Shown in pieces: positions 54,438 to 63,465 of a stretch of 64,000 nucleotides of DNA (position 1 is the stretch's first letter; each line of letters begins with the position of its first letter). The DNA is from Proteobacteria bacterium UBA7447 (lineage in GTDB: Bacteria > Pseudomonadota > Gammaproteobacteria > Arenicellales > UBA868). Both the position numbers and the translations under genes were made by a program. The notes beneath the pieces were generated by a model. That model was not told the DNA's origin and made no database searches. It saw only the letters and a program-made list of their open reading frames with translations. Location: assembly GCA_002477475.1 (NCBI GenBank), contig DLPX01000030.1, forward strand, positions 3,548 to 67,547. The letters are read 5' to 3'.

Positions 54438-54485
54438 TGCTGCCCCGGCGCAGTTGCCGGCTGAGCGCCTTTCCCGGAGTTAAAG

Positions 54486-55757
54486 ATGTTTTTGTTTGAA
54501 TACCAGGCTAAGGCAATGATGCGGGAACAGGGAATTCCCGTATTGGAGGGCATTGTTGCTACATCAGAGCAGCGCGCCCTGGATGCCGCACGGGAATTGG
54601 GGGAAGGACCCTGGGTGATCAAGGCGCAGATTCATGCAGGAGGCCGGGCAGAGGGGCGCGTCGGCGGTTCTGAGGATTTGCGGGGAATTGAGTTCTCCAA
54701 TACTGTCCTGGGGGTCGGCCAGACAGCTGCCAGGATGTTGGGAAAGAGTCTCGTGACTCCGCAAACCACGCGCCAGGGCGAGACCATCAACGCGGTCTAT
54801 ATTGAGCCCGAGATCCGGTCTGAACTGCAGGTCTTTCTTGCTATTCTCATTGACGGGGAACGAGGTGAGCCCGTCTGTCTCGCGAGCGTGAAGGGAGGGA
54901 GCCAGGTTGAACGGGACATCTTTGATGATCCCAAAAACCTGGTTCGTGTACCCCTCGGCGCGACCAACCAGGTTGCGCTGTCGGTCGGACATGAGGTGGC
55001 ATCCCAGCTGGGTCTGCCGTCATCGTCGATCGGGGCTTTTGCTGAACTCGTCCAGCAGCTGCACGGTCTATTTGTGGCTCGTGATCTTTCCCTGATCGAG
55101 ATTAATCCTCTCGCCATTCGGTCGAACGGCTCGTTGGTTGCGTTAGATGCTCGTGTTACTGTGGACGACAACGCCCTTTATCGCCAACCGGCAATGGGAG
55201 CACTCGCGTCGCGGCGCGATCAATCGGGAGCAGAGGAGCGAGCAGCCAAGAACGGCTTCAACTTCATTCGGCTGGATGGCAATGTCGGCACTTTATCCAG
55301 CGGAGCGGGGTTGGCAATGGCCACGCTGGATGCGATCACTCACCTCGGAGGCAGGCCGGCAAACTTTCTGGACGTACCGCCAGTGCTTGAGGTCAGCAGG
55401 ATTAAGGAAGCGTTTCTTTTGGTCTTGTCAGACCCCGGGATCAAGTCCTTGATCGTCAATGTGTTTGGAGCTGGGATCATGCGATGCGATACGATTGCCG
55501 ACGGTCTGTTGCTTGCGCATCTCGAACAAACAGTCAGCATTCCTCTGGTGATGAGGCTGGCAGGAACCAATGCCCCACTCGCCCTGTCTCGCCTTGAGCG
55601 TTCTGGGCTCGATATCCAGTTCGCGCCAAACCTTGCCTCAGGCGCGCAAATGGTAATCGACGCTGCGGATTCGCCGCCCGCCCCGCGACAGACAGATTCA
55701 ATCGTCGGCCGGTTGACTCAGTGGTTCACGTGGACAAAGGAGGGCCCCCGCTCGTGA
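54486..55757 (+). CDS. Succinyl-CoA synthetase beta (SucC)-like CoA ligase subunit
   Basis: ATP-grasp subunit of an acyl-CoA ligase. The 423-residue product begins MFLFEYQAKAMMREQGIPVL and contains VIKAQIHAGGRAEG, SLIEINPLAI and NFLDVPPVLEVSRIKEAF. It is about 30 residues longer than SucC or malate-CoA ligase MtkA. A second SucCD for the TCA cycle would be expected elsewhere, so this pair is probably specialised. The GTGA overlap couples it to the alpha gene. Confidence 0.9.
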   Translation: MFLFEYQAKAMMREQGIPVLEGIVATSEQRALDAARELGEGPWVIKAQIHAGGRAEGRVGGSEDLRGIEFSNTVLGVGQTAARMLGKSLVTPQTTRQGETINAVYIEPEIRSELQVFLAILIDGERGEPVCLASVKGGSQVERDIFDDPKNLVRVPLGATNQVALSVGHEVASQLGLPSSSIGAFAELVQQLHGLFVARDLSLIEINPLAIRSNGSLVALDARVTVDDNALYRQPAMGALASRRDQSGAEERAAKNGFNFIRLDGNVGTLSSGAGLAMATLDAITHLGGRPANFLDVPPVLEVSRIKEAFLLVLSDPGIKSLIVNVFGAGIMRCDTIADGLLLAHLEQTVSIPLVMRLAGTNAPLALSRLERSGLDIQFAPNLASGAQMVIDAADSPPAPRQTDSIVGRLTQWFTWTKEGPRS

Positions 55758-56629
55758 GCATCCTGGTCGATGAATCGACTCGGGTGATCTGCCAGGGGAT
55801 AACGGGACGACAGGGAACTTTTCACTGCGAACGTGCGTTGGCAAGCGGGACTCAGATTGTTGGCGGCGTGCGGCAAGGTAAGGGTGGCACGAGCCATCTT
55901 GGTGTTCCGGTGTTTGACATGGTGGCTGAAGCGATTGAGGTGACACAAGCGAACGCCAGCGTGATATTTGTGCCGCCTGCAAATGCGGCGGAGGCCATTA
56001 TTGAGGCAGCCGATGCCGGGATCGCTCTGGTGGTTTGTGTTACTGAACGCATCCCCGTTCTGGACATGGTTCGGGTGCGGGCCCACCTTAAGGAATCGAG
56101 CACGGTGCTCGTGGGCCCTAATTCTCCGGGTCTTGCGGTTCCGGGCGTTGGCACGCTCGGTATCATGCCACAGGGCATCTTTCTGCCTGGCGCCGTTGGC
56201 ATTGTCTCTCGATCAAGCACACTCACCTACGAAGCGGTCGACCAAACAACCAGAAACGGATTGGGGCAGTCCGCCTGTATCGGCATTGGGGCGGACCCGG
56301 TGGGGGGTATCTCGGTTTCACAGTCTCTTCAACTCTTCATGAATGATGATCAAACCCAAGGTGTTGTCCTGATCGGTGAAGTAGGGGGCAGAGCCGAGGA
56401 AAATGCCGCAGAATTTTTATCAACACTGAGCAGTTATAAACCCGTTGTCGCCTACATCGCAGGGCAAACCGTTCCGGAAGGCCGGCGTATGGGTCATGCA
56501 GGGACGATCGTTCACTATGGTTTGGGCACCGCACGGACAAAAATCGAGGCGTTGCAAGACGCAGGTGTCAGAGTTGTTTCTTCTCCGATGGAAATCGGCA
56601 GTGTCATGGCCGAATCCCTTGGACGTTAG
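55754..56629 (+). CDS. Succinyl-CoA synthetase alpha (SucD)-like CoA ligase subunit
   Basis: CoA-binding subunit of 291 residues, started at the GTG at 55754 that overlaps the beta stop. SucD motifs are present: VICQGITGRQGTFHCERAL, VVCVTERIPVLDM, VGPNSPGLAVPG, and the phosphohistidine loop GRRMGHAGTIV. With the beta subunit it should activate a carboxylic acid to its CoA thioester using ATP or GTP. The acid is unknown, and context with Frc suggests a short dicarboxylate. Confidence 0.9.
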   Translation: MSILVDESTRVICQGITGRQGTFHCERALASGTQIVGGVRQGKGGTSHLGVPVFDMVAEAIEVTQANASVIFVPPANAAEAIIEAADAGIALVVCVTERIPVLDMVRVRAHLKESSTVLVGPNSPGLAVPGVGTLGIMPQGIFLPGAVGIVSRSSTLTYEAVDQTTRNGLGQSACIGIGADPVGGISVSQSLQLFMNDDQTQGVVLIGEVGGRAEENAAEFLSTLSSYKPVVAYIAGQTVPEGRRMGHAGTIVHYGLGTARTKIEALQDAGVRVVSSPMEIGSVMAESLGR

Positions 56630-56666
56630 GACACTGAGCCCGGACGCTTTTTTGTAAGGAACTCTG

Positions 56667-57347
56667 ATGACAATTGCCGTTAAGCCGATTCGTTCGGTGT
56701 CGAGTCTCAAGGATCAGGTCTATTGGAGCCTGCGGGACGCTGTCGCAGATATGGATATTTATTTAGGGGAAGAGCCTCCTCGCCTCGACGAGAGACGATT
56801 GGCCGATAGCCTCGGTGTCAGCCGGACACCGGTTCGAGAGGCGATTTCCCGCCTGGAGCAGGCGGGCCTGGTGCGCAATATCCCCAGACGGGGGACGTTC
56901 GTGGTCCGGAAAACGAAAGAAGAAATTCTTGAGATCATTTATGCATGGGCCTCAATTGAGAGCATGGCGGCGAGACTCGCGACCCTGCGCGCGTCGGATC
57001 AGGAAATCTCATCCCTACGGAAAATTTGGGACAAAGGAAATCCTGATGCGAAGGGGGCGCCGATTGATGAGTACTCCAGGACAAACATCGAGTTTCATCA
57101 GGCGATTGTTTCTCTCGCGCACAGCCCGTTGTTGAGCGATCTCGCAGACAGCCTTTTTATTCACATGCGCGCGATCCGGTCGAGAACCATTAAGGACGAT
57201 GACCGTGCACAGCGTTCGATTATCGACCACGCCCGAATCATTGAGGCTCTGGAGAAGAGAAATACAGAAACGGCAGAAGCCCTTGTGCGCGAGCACGCCT
57301 TGCAACTCGCAGACCACGTGGCACAAAACGTGCGTTACCTCGACTGA
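56667..57347 (+). CDS. GntR-family transcriptional regulator, FCD subfamily
   Basis: The 226-residue product has an N-terminal winged helix (ERRLADSLGVSRTPVREAISRLEQ) and an all-helical FCD ligand-binding domain with EFHQAIVSLAHSPLL and DHARIIEALEKRN. Metal/ligand His residues of FCD domains are present. It lies between the CoA ligase and Frc genes and is the likely regulator of the cluster, with an organic acid or CoA ester as signal. Confidence 0.93.
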   Translation: MTIAVKPIRSVSSLKDQVYWSLRDAVADMDIYLGEEPPRLDERRLADSLGVSRTPVREAISRLEQAGLVRNIPRRGTFVVRKTKEEILEIIYAWASIESMAARLATLRASDQEISSLRKIWDKGNPDAKGAPIDEYSRTNIEFHQAIVSLAHSPLLSDLADSLFIHMRAIRSRTIKDDDRAQRSIIDHARIIEALEKRNTETAEALVREHALQLADHVAQNVRYLD

Positions 57348-57451
57348 CGTTTCATAGGCTGACCGACAAACTCTCTAGAGCCGAACAAACTTCAAATCCA
57401 TCCTTGAGTTCAACATTAACTTAAACAATCTAAGAAAACGGGAGCCCTCTC

Positions 57452-58723
57452 ATGAAAGCGCTTGAAGGTGTACGAATACTTGATATGACCCACGTTCAGT
57501 CTGGACCAACCTGTACTCAATTGCTGGCATGGTTTGGCGCAGATGTGATCAAGGTTGAGCGGCCCGGTGTCGGTGATGCGACTCGGGGTCAGTTGCGTGA
57601 CGTGCCCGATGCGGACAGTCTCTACTTTACGATGCTGAACCACAACAAGCGAAGTATGACGCTAAACACCAAGGATGAAAAAGGCAAAGAAGTCTTCACC
57701 CGCTTGATCGAAACCTGTGATGTGATGGTGGAAAATTTCGCACCCGGCGCGTTGGACCGGATGGGTTTTTCCTGGGAGCGGATTCAGGAGATCAATCCGA
57801 GAATGATATATGCCTCCGTGAAGGGGTTTGGACCCGGGCCGTATTCAGAGTGCAAGGTCTACGAGAACGTCGCCCAGTGCGCCGGGGGAGCCGCCTCAAC
57901 TACGGGATTTCTTGACGGCCCGCCGCTCGTCACTGGCGCACAGATTGGTGATTCGGGAACAGGCTTGCATCTTGCGTTGGGAATCGTGACGGCGCTGTAT
58001 CAGCGTGAACACTCCGGGCGTGGTCAGCGGGTCTTGGCGTCTATGCAGGATGGGGTCCTGAACCTGTGCCGTGTCAAACTGCGTGATCAGCAACGTCTGG
58101 CGCACGGACCCCTCAAAGAGTACTCCCAGTTTGGAGAGGGTATTCCGTTTGCGGACGCGACGCCCCGGGCTGGGAACGACTCAGGCGGCGGCCAGCCAGG
58201 CCGGATTCTCAAGTGCAAAGGCTGGGAGCAGGATGCAAACGCCTATACCTACTTTATTACCCAGGCAGCAGTTTGGGAGAAGATTTGTGACGTCATCGGA
58301 CGCCCGGAGTGGAAAGAGGATCCCGATTTTGCGACGCCGCCCGCACGACTTCCCCGCCTTAACGAAGTCTTTGAGGCGATTGAGCAGTGGACGATGACGA
58401 AGACCAAGTATGAGGTGATGGAGATCTGTAATCCGCTGGATATTCCGGTAGGACCAATCCTGTCTATGCAGGAGTTGAGCGAAGAGCCTTCTCTGCGCGA
58501 AACTGAAACCATCGTTGAAGTGGATCATCCTACACGCGGCAAGTACCTTACCGTTGGTAACCCAGTGAAGTTGTCCGACTCACCCAGCGAGGTAAGCCGT
58601 TCCCCACTGCTGGGCGAGCACACCGGAGAAATTCTTCAGGAAGTACTGGGCTATAGCGAAGAAGAGGTATCGGGCCTGCGTGAGGCGGGCGCGGTCGGCC
58701 GCGAGGATTGTGCGGCTACTTAG
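57452..58723 (+). CDS. frc: Formyl-CoA:oxalate CoA-transferase (Frc-like)
   Basis: Class III CoA-transferase. The 423-residue product matches Frc along its whole length, with [38 protein letters not shown], catalytic Asp167 in GDSGTGLH and the glycine loop SGGGQPG. Such enzymes move CoA between formyl-CoA (or succinyl-CoA) and oxalate. No oxalyl-CoA decarboxylase is in the window, so the CoA donor and acceptor remain open. It follows GntR by 104 bases. Confidence 0.92.
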   Translation: MKALEGVRILDMTHVQSGPTCTQLLAWFGADVIKVERPGVGDATRGQLRDVPDADSLYFTMLNHNKRSMTLNTKDEKGKEVFTRLIETCDVMVENFAPGALDRMGFSWERIQEINPRMIYASVKGFGPGPYSECKVYENVAQCAGGAASTTGFLDGPPLVTGAQIGDSGTGLHLALGIVTALYQREHSGRGQRVLASMQDGVLNLCRVKLRDQQRLAHGPLKEYSQFGEGIPFADATPRAGNDSGGGQPGRILKCKGWEQDANAYTYFITQAAVWEKICDVIGRPEWKEDPDFATPPARLPRLNEVFEAIEQWTMTKTKYEVMEICNPLDIPVGPILSMQELSEEPSLRETETIVEVDHPTRGKYLTVGNPVKLSDSPSEVSRSPLLGEHTGEILQEVLGYSEEEVSGLREAGAVGREDCAAT

Positions 58724-58746
58724 GGAACCGGGTAGGGCGCGGGCAC

Positions 58747-59493
58747 TCAGTCAAGAAGCGTACTTTTGGTGAGTGTGACCGTGCCCTTGGTTTTTTGTTC
58801 GTGTCGCTGGCGTATCTGCAGAGGAACCTGTTTGGGGTTGTTGGAGAACCAGTAATAGAGTTCTCGCGAACTGTTGCGATCGATAAAGTAGCGGGTGGCT
58901 GGGATTTTTCGGGATGCAACTTTAATCGCTTCTTCTTCCTGCTCGATAAAGTGATAACTCCGGACGCGGTGGCCCTCATGAACTTTCAGGACAAAATCCC
59001 GCTTGCCTTCAGAGAGCAACAGCCTCGCCATCAAATCAAAACTTAAAGGGTCCTGTATATTGGGCTCGAGGGCAAAACTGCGTTCTTCGCCCTTGGCATA
59101 ACCGCTGCTCGTACCTGAATCCCAATCGAACTCGATTCTGATGTCCCGCTTCGGATTTGGCTTGTCTTCCCCAATGGAATAAAGAGACGGCCGGATCACA
59201 CTGTCTTGCAGGGTGAACCGCGAGACTTCATAGATTGGGCCATACCCTGTGAGTCGTGCAGCGCCTTTCAGGCGGGTAGTCGAACGCAGGATATACTCCT
59301 CACCGTCCTTTTCCAGCGAAATTGTCCTTGCCGCACGAAAGCCCGAATAGTCGACAGCATATTCGGACTGAAACGGTTCCAGCAGAACGGATTCGGACGC
59401 ATTGACTGACCCATGGAAAAGCGTCAGCAACAAAGCGAGCGCTGCTATAAAGGAAGTGGGAGTTACGAGCGTGCGGTATCCGGACGGGTACAT
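58747..59493 (-). CDS. DUF3108 domain protein
   Basis: Exported protein of unknown function. From ATG 59493 the product is 248 aa with a signal peptide (SFIAALALLLTLFHGSVNAS). Domain features include AVDYSGFRAARTISLEKDG and PLSFDLMARLLLSEGKRDF, and the end YYWFSNNPKQVPLQIRQ. The frame is open to 59601, but the upstream part overlaps the divergent nuclease gene and lacks a signal-like start. Confidence 0.85.
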   Translation of the reverse strand: MYPSGYRTLVTPTSFIAALALLLTLFHGSVNASESVLLEPFQSEYAVDYSGFRAARTISLEKDGEEYILRSTTRLKGAARLTGYGPIYEVSRFTLQDSVIRPSLYSIGEDKPNPKRDIRIEFDWDSGTSSGYAKGEERSFALEPNIQDPLSFDLMARLLLSEGKRDFVLKVHEGHRVRSYHFIEQEEEAIKVASRKIPATRYFIDRNSSRELYYWFSNNPKQVPLQIRQRHEQKTKGTVTLTKSTLLD

Positions 59494-59566
59494 GGGTCTT
59501 CGGCTGCTGGTCTTGGGTTGACTCAGCGCGCGATTGTGCGAGAAACGATAATCCGGTGACGGGCGC

Positions 59567-60313
59567 ATGAATATACGGGTTGTTACATACAATGTACACA
59601 AATGCGTTGGAGGGGTCGATCGGCGCTACAACCTGGCTCGGATTGTCGATGTGATCCGGCATTACCAACCCGAGCTGGTTCTGTTACAGGAGGTCGCACG
59701 CTTTAGCAGGGAATCTTCGGGTGTACTGCAGGCAGATATTCTGGGCGATGCGTTGCAGTTGTCGCATCGTATATGGGTTCCCAATGTTCGTGTCCAGCAT
59801 GCCCGGGGATACGGTAATGCCATTCTGAGTCGCTGGCCCATTTCAGACGCAGACAATATCAATCTCACGATCGGCCCCAAGAAACGCCGCAGCGCCTTGT
59901 ATTCCAAGGTGCGAATCGCTATGTCAGGAAAAGGCGGTGCCCGCGTTCAGACTCGAACCCTTCATCTCTTCAATCTGCATTTGGGATTGTCGGGTATTGA
60001 GCGCCGCATGCAGTTGAAGAAGCTGCTGTCCCACGCCCACTTCGGTCGGATTTTCCGGACAAGCCCTATCGTGGTTGCAGGTGATCTGAATGATGTCTGG
60101 GGGACCTTAGGTCGACAGGTAATGCGACCCGCGGGATTTCGCGGCACGGACCGCAAACCACAAACCTTTCCGGCATATGCACCGGTACGGGCGTTGGACA
60201 GTCTGTATGTGCGCGGAGAGATCCAAATCGCCAGCCTGATGTCGTCGCGGCTGGCGCTCGCACGCCAGGCATCTGATCACTTACCCCTGGTGGCGGACCT
60301 CAATCTCTCCTGA
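59567..60313 (+). CDS. Endonuclease/exonuclease/phosphatase-family protein
   Basis: The 248-residue product has the EEP core: IRVVTYNVHKCVGGVD, LLQEV, GYGNAILSRWPI, VVAGDLNDVW and the terminal SDHLPLVADL. It lacks a signal peptide, so it should be cytoplasmic. Substrates in the family range from abasic DNA to phospholipids. It diverges from the DUF3108 gene and ends before a strong terminator. Confidence 0.92.
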   Translation: MNIRVVTYNVHKCVGGVDRRYNLARIVDVIRHYQPELVLLQEVARFSRESSGVLQADILGDALQLSHRIWVPNVRVQHARGYGNAILSRWPISDADNINLTIGPKKRRSALYSKVRIAMSGKGGARVQTRTLHLFNLHLGLSGIERRMQLKKLLSHAHFGRIFRTSPIVVAGDLNDVWGTLGRQVMRPAGFRGTDRKPQTFPAYAPVRALDSLYVRGEIQIASLMSSRLALARQASDHLPLVADLNLS

Positions 60314-60322
60314 GGGGCGCCC

Positions 60323-60353
60323 AAAAAAAGCGGGGCAAACGCCCCGCTTTTTC
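60323..60353. terminator. Bidirectional Rho-independent terminator
   Basis: AGCGGGGC pairs with GCCCCGCT across an AAAC loop. The stem is flanked by seven A on the left and TTTTT on the right, so it can end transcription of the nuclease gene (+) and of metY (-). Confidence 0.95.
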
Positions 60354-60384
60354 TGAACTCCCGGGATCCGGGCAGCAGCAGGAG

Positions 60385-61656
60385 CTACTTGGTAGCGTCC
60401 AACGCCTGGTCGATATCGGCAAGAATGTCGTCGATATGTTCGATACCGATCGACAGCCGAATCAGGTCTTCCGTCACTCCGGAACTCGCCAACTCTTCAG
60501 GCGCCAGCTGACGGTGTGTCGTGCTTGCCGGATGGCAGGCCAGTGATTTGGCGTCGCCGATGTTGACGAGTCGGGTAATGAGCTGCAGTGCATCAATAAA
60601 CTTGGGCGCGGCTTCGGCTCCGCCTTTGACACCAAAACTCATGACCCCCGAACCGCGGCCATCCATGTACTTGTCGAGCAGGGCTTTATGGGGACTGTCA
60701 TCGAGTCCGGCATAACGAACCCATTCGACCTGCGGATGATCTTTAAGGTGTTTGGCCACCGCAAGGGTGTTCTCGCAGATCCGATCCATCCTGAGCCCGA
60801 GGGTCTCAATACCCTGCATGATCAGGAATGAGTTCATCGGCGTCATTGCAGCGCCCATGTTTCGAAGCGGCACAACCCGGGCACGGAGAATATAGGGCGG
60901 CAGGCCTGTTTCGGTGTAGACTACGCCGTGATAGGAAACATCTGGCTCGTTGAGACGATTGAACCGCTCCTTGTTGGCGGCCCAGTCGAATTGGTTGGAA
61001 TCAACGATCATGCCGCCCACGATCGTGCCGTGGCCTGACATGTATTTGGTCAGGGAATGCACAACAATGTCGCAGCCGTGCTCGAAGGGCCGACAAAGGT
61101 ATGGTGTCGGAACGGTATTGTCGACAATGACCGGCACGCCGTGAGCATGGGCGATTTCGGCGACTTTTGCGAGGTCGATGACGTTGCCGGCCGGATTGCC
61201 GATAGATTCGCAGTAGACCGCCTTGGTTTTGCTGTCGATCAGCGCAGCCATGGCGTCGAGGTTCTCGGGGTCAGCGAATCGGGGCTGAATGCCAAACTGC
61301 GGAAAGGTATGCGCAAACAGGTTGTACGTACCACCGTACAGCGTTGACATACTAATGAAGTTGTCACCTGCCTCGGCGATGGTCATGATCGCGTAGGTGG
61401 TTGCCGCCTGCCCGGAAGACAACGCCAAAGAGGCAACGCCGCCTTCCATGTCTGCAACGCGCTGTTCGAGCACGTCGTTGGTCGGGTTCATGATCCGGGT
61501 ATAAATATTGCCAAGTTCCGCAAGGTTAAACAGGTTCGCCCCGTGTTCTGTATCGCGGAATGAGTAGGCCGTCGTCTGGTAGATAGGAACGGCAACCGCG
61601 TTCGTTGTCGGATCCGGCTTATAGCCTGAGTGAACGGCTTTAGTTTCGATTTTCAT
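60385..61656 (-). CDS. metY: O-acetylhomoserine sulfhydrylase MetY
   Basis: PLP enzyme converting O-acetylhomoserine and sulfide to homocysteine. The 423-residue product begins KIETKAVHSGYKPDPTTNAV and has YTRIMNPTNDVLEQRVADM and the PLP lysine in VVHSLTKYMSGHG. The C-terminal PASTTHRQLAPEEL segment is also typical. Length is typical for MetY (about 425 aa). It stands alone, with a terminator after it. Confidence 0.95.
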   Translation of the reverse strand: MKIETKAVHSGYKPDPTTNAVAVPIYQTTAYSFRDTEHGANLFNLAELGNIYTRIMNPTNDVLEQRVADMEGGVASLALSSGQAATTYAIMTIAEAGDNFISMSTLYGGTYNLFAHTFPQFGIQPRFADPENLDAMAALIDSKTKAVYCESIGNPAGNVIDLAKVAEIAHAHGVPVIVDNTVPTPYLCRPFEHGCDIVVHSLTKYMSGHGTIVGGMIVDSNQFDWAANKERFNRLNEPDVSYHGVVYTETGLPPYILRARVVPLRNMGAAMTPMNSFLIMQGIETLGLRMDRICENTLAVAKHLKDHPQVEWVRYAGLDDSPHKALLDKYMDGRGSGVMSFGVKGGAEAAPKFIDALQLITRLVNIGDAKSLACHPASTTHRQLAPEELASSGVTEDLIRLSIGIEHIDDILADIDQALDATK

Positions 61657-61865
61657 GTATCCTCCCGTCGTAAATTGATGGCAATTGATGTGAATCTGTC
61701 TGTATTTTTAACTGGTCACAGCGCATTTTCCCGGGGCTCGGAGATTGAGATGCAAACCCACAGCAATGTGCCTGACAAGAGATACCTTACAAATGTCTCA
61801 TAATTCCTGCAAGGCGCGAATTTTGGGCGGTGGCCCAAGCCCCACCTCAGCACGTTAACCAGACT

Positions 61866-62507
61866 ATGATTTCCCTGCTGAATGATGGTCAGTGGATGCT
61901 GTTTGGCGTCATTTTGGTCGCACTCATGATTTCGTTGTCTTTTCATGAGTTCGGACATGCTCTCACTGCGCTGCGTTTTGGGGATGACACTGCCCGTCGG
62001 GCGGGTCGCCTTACGGTCAATCCGGTGGCGCATATCGATCCTCTGGGCTTGTTGATGGTGGTTTTTGTGGGTTTTGGATACGCCAAACCGGTGCCCACCA
62101 ATCCGCGGCTTTTCAATTCCCGTTATGCCGAACTGTGGGTCGCGGCAGCGGGACCTTTGATGAATCTCCTTCTGGCTGTCATCAGCGTCAATGCCTATCT
62201 ATTGGCGTTGCAGTGGGGCTGGTTCTCTCTTTCCGATACCGGGGCGCGGCTGTTTTTTATCTATCTCGCGCAGATTAATCTTCTGCTGATGATCTTCAAC
62301 CTGCTGCCGGTCGGGGCGCTGGACGGCCATTACATCCTGCCATATTTCCTGCCGCGCAGACTGGCCCATGCCTATCGGTACTACAATGCCCGTTACGGTA
62401 ATTTTGCACTGCTGGCCCTGGTGGCTTTGGCGATTCTGGGGGTGCCGATTTTCTCCACCATCATCGCGTTCAGCGCAGGCCTACTTCAGTGGATTGCCTT
62501 TGTTTGA
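61866..62507 (+). CDS. Site-2 protease family (M50) membrane protein
   Basis: Intramembrane zinc metalloprotease. The 213-residue product (ATG 61866; frame open from 61830) has the zinc motif LSFHEFGHALTA in TM1 and NLLPVGALDGHY in a late TM segment. It is of the short form without PDZ domains, whose targets are mostly unknown. It is divergent from metY. Confidence 0.9.
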   Translation: MISLLNDGQWMLFGVILVALMISLSFHEFGHALTALRFGDDTARRAGRLTVNPVAHIDPLGLLMVVFVGFGYAKPVPTNPRLFNSRYAELWVAAAGPLMNLLLAVISVNAYLLALQWGWFSLSDTGARLFFIYLAQINLLLMIFNLLPVGALDGHYILPYFLPRRLAHAYRYYNARYGNFALLALVALAILGVPIFSTIIAFSAGLLQWIAFV

Positions 62508-62528
62508 CCTCAGGCATCAGGGATCACT

Positions 62529-63197
62529 ATGAAGAGATCAGAAAATCAATCATTGGAACCCGGTTCGCTCGATGAAGCGTCCTCTGCCGAATTGCTGGAA
62601 CGCGCGTACGGGCTTGAAACACCAAAGCAGGCGCGCGAGTTATATCGGGATTGGGCAACCACTTACGATACGCACCTTGAGCAGGGCCTTCATTACCGGG
62701 CGCCCGACCGGATTGCCGAGATCCTGGCAGAAGTCCTTGAAGAGCGGTCATCCCTCATTCTGGATGTCGGGTGTGGGACGGGACTGGTTGCAGAGTATCT
62801 GGTGCATCATGGATTCAAGAAGTGTGATGGCCTTGATTTTTCTCCCGAGATGCTGGAAGTCGCTGAGAAGAAGGGGATTTATCAGTCCCTTGTCGAGGCG
62901 GATCTCGAAAAGCCGCTCGAGATTGCACAAGGCAGCTATGACGCTGCTATCTGTTGCGGAACGTTCACACATGGGCACGTCAGTCCTCAGGCCCTGGGCG
63001 AGATCTGCCGAGTGCTGAAGCCTGGGGCGCCTTTTGCTTGCACCATTCACAACCATCTCTGGGAGATATCCGGGTTTTCACTCGAGATTGAGCGTTTGCA
63101 GGCTTCTGGAATCGCCACCCTGGAATCTGTCAGGGAAGAATCTTATTTCGACGGGGCACCGGCCGACGGCAAATACTGCGTGCTGAGACGGCATTGA
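62529..63197 (+). CDS. Class I SAM-dependent methyltransferase
   Basis: The 222-residue product has motif I ILDVGCGTGLVAEYL, motif II-like DGLDFSPEMLEVA and AICCGTFTHGHV. An N-terminal helical part (LYRDWATTYDTHLEQGLHY) resembles Williams-Beuren-type small-molecule methyltransferases. The substrate is not evident. It starts 21 bases after the protease gene. Confidence 0.9.
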   Translation: MKRSENQSLEPGSLDEASSAELLERAYGLETPKQARELYRDWATTYDTHLEQGLHYRAPDRIAEILAEVLEERSSLILDVGCGTGLVAEYLVHHGFKKCDGLDFSPEMLEVAEKKGIYQSLVEADLEKPLEIAQGSYDAAICCGTFTHGHVSPQALGEICRVLKPGAPFACTIHNHLWEISGFSLEIERLQASGIATLESVREESYFDGAPADGKYCVLRRH

Positions 63198-63282
63198 GAT
63201 ACCTCACCGATACCAGAGCCCTCATTGGGTCAGGTGCTACAATCTGGGTCGGCTGGCTGAGAGATCGGCTAGCACCAATATG

Positions 63283-63397
63283 GCGGCGGCAGTCGGTCTC
63301 CCCGGTGGCGAGAGGTTGTGAACCCGGTCAGGTCCGGAAGGAAGCAGCCGTAGCATCCAAATCGGGTGCCGGGGCCGGGCAGGCTGGCGCCGTCTCC
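63283..63397 (+). ncRNA. ffs: Signal recognition particle RNA, small bacterial (4.5S) type
   Basis: The diagnostic core GGTCAGGTCCGGAAGGAAGC is followed by AGCC and paired flanks (CCGG...GGTGCCGGGGCC and GGCGGCG...GGCGCCGTC) that fold into the long SRP hairpin. It lies about 70 bases upstream of dnaX, a common bacterial arrangement. Ends are approximate. Confidence 0.93.
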
Positions 63398-63465
63398 ATT
63401 GTTCCAGATCAGAATTTGGCGTTTCGTGAAAGGCTTTACCGAGCCATGACTCCAGTGTTCCCTTT

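Noticed and set aside
61657..61865. Possible SAM riboswitch or MetJ operator before metY
   Set aside because: No AGACGTCT-like repeats and no recognisable SAM-II core were seen on the minus strand.
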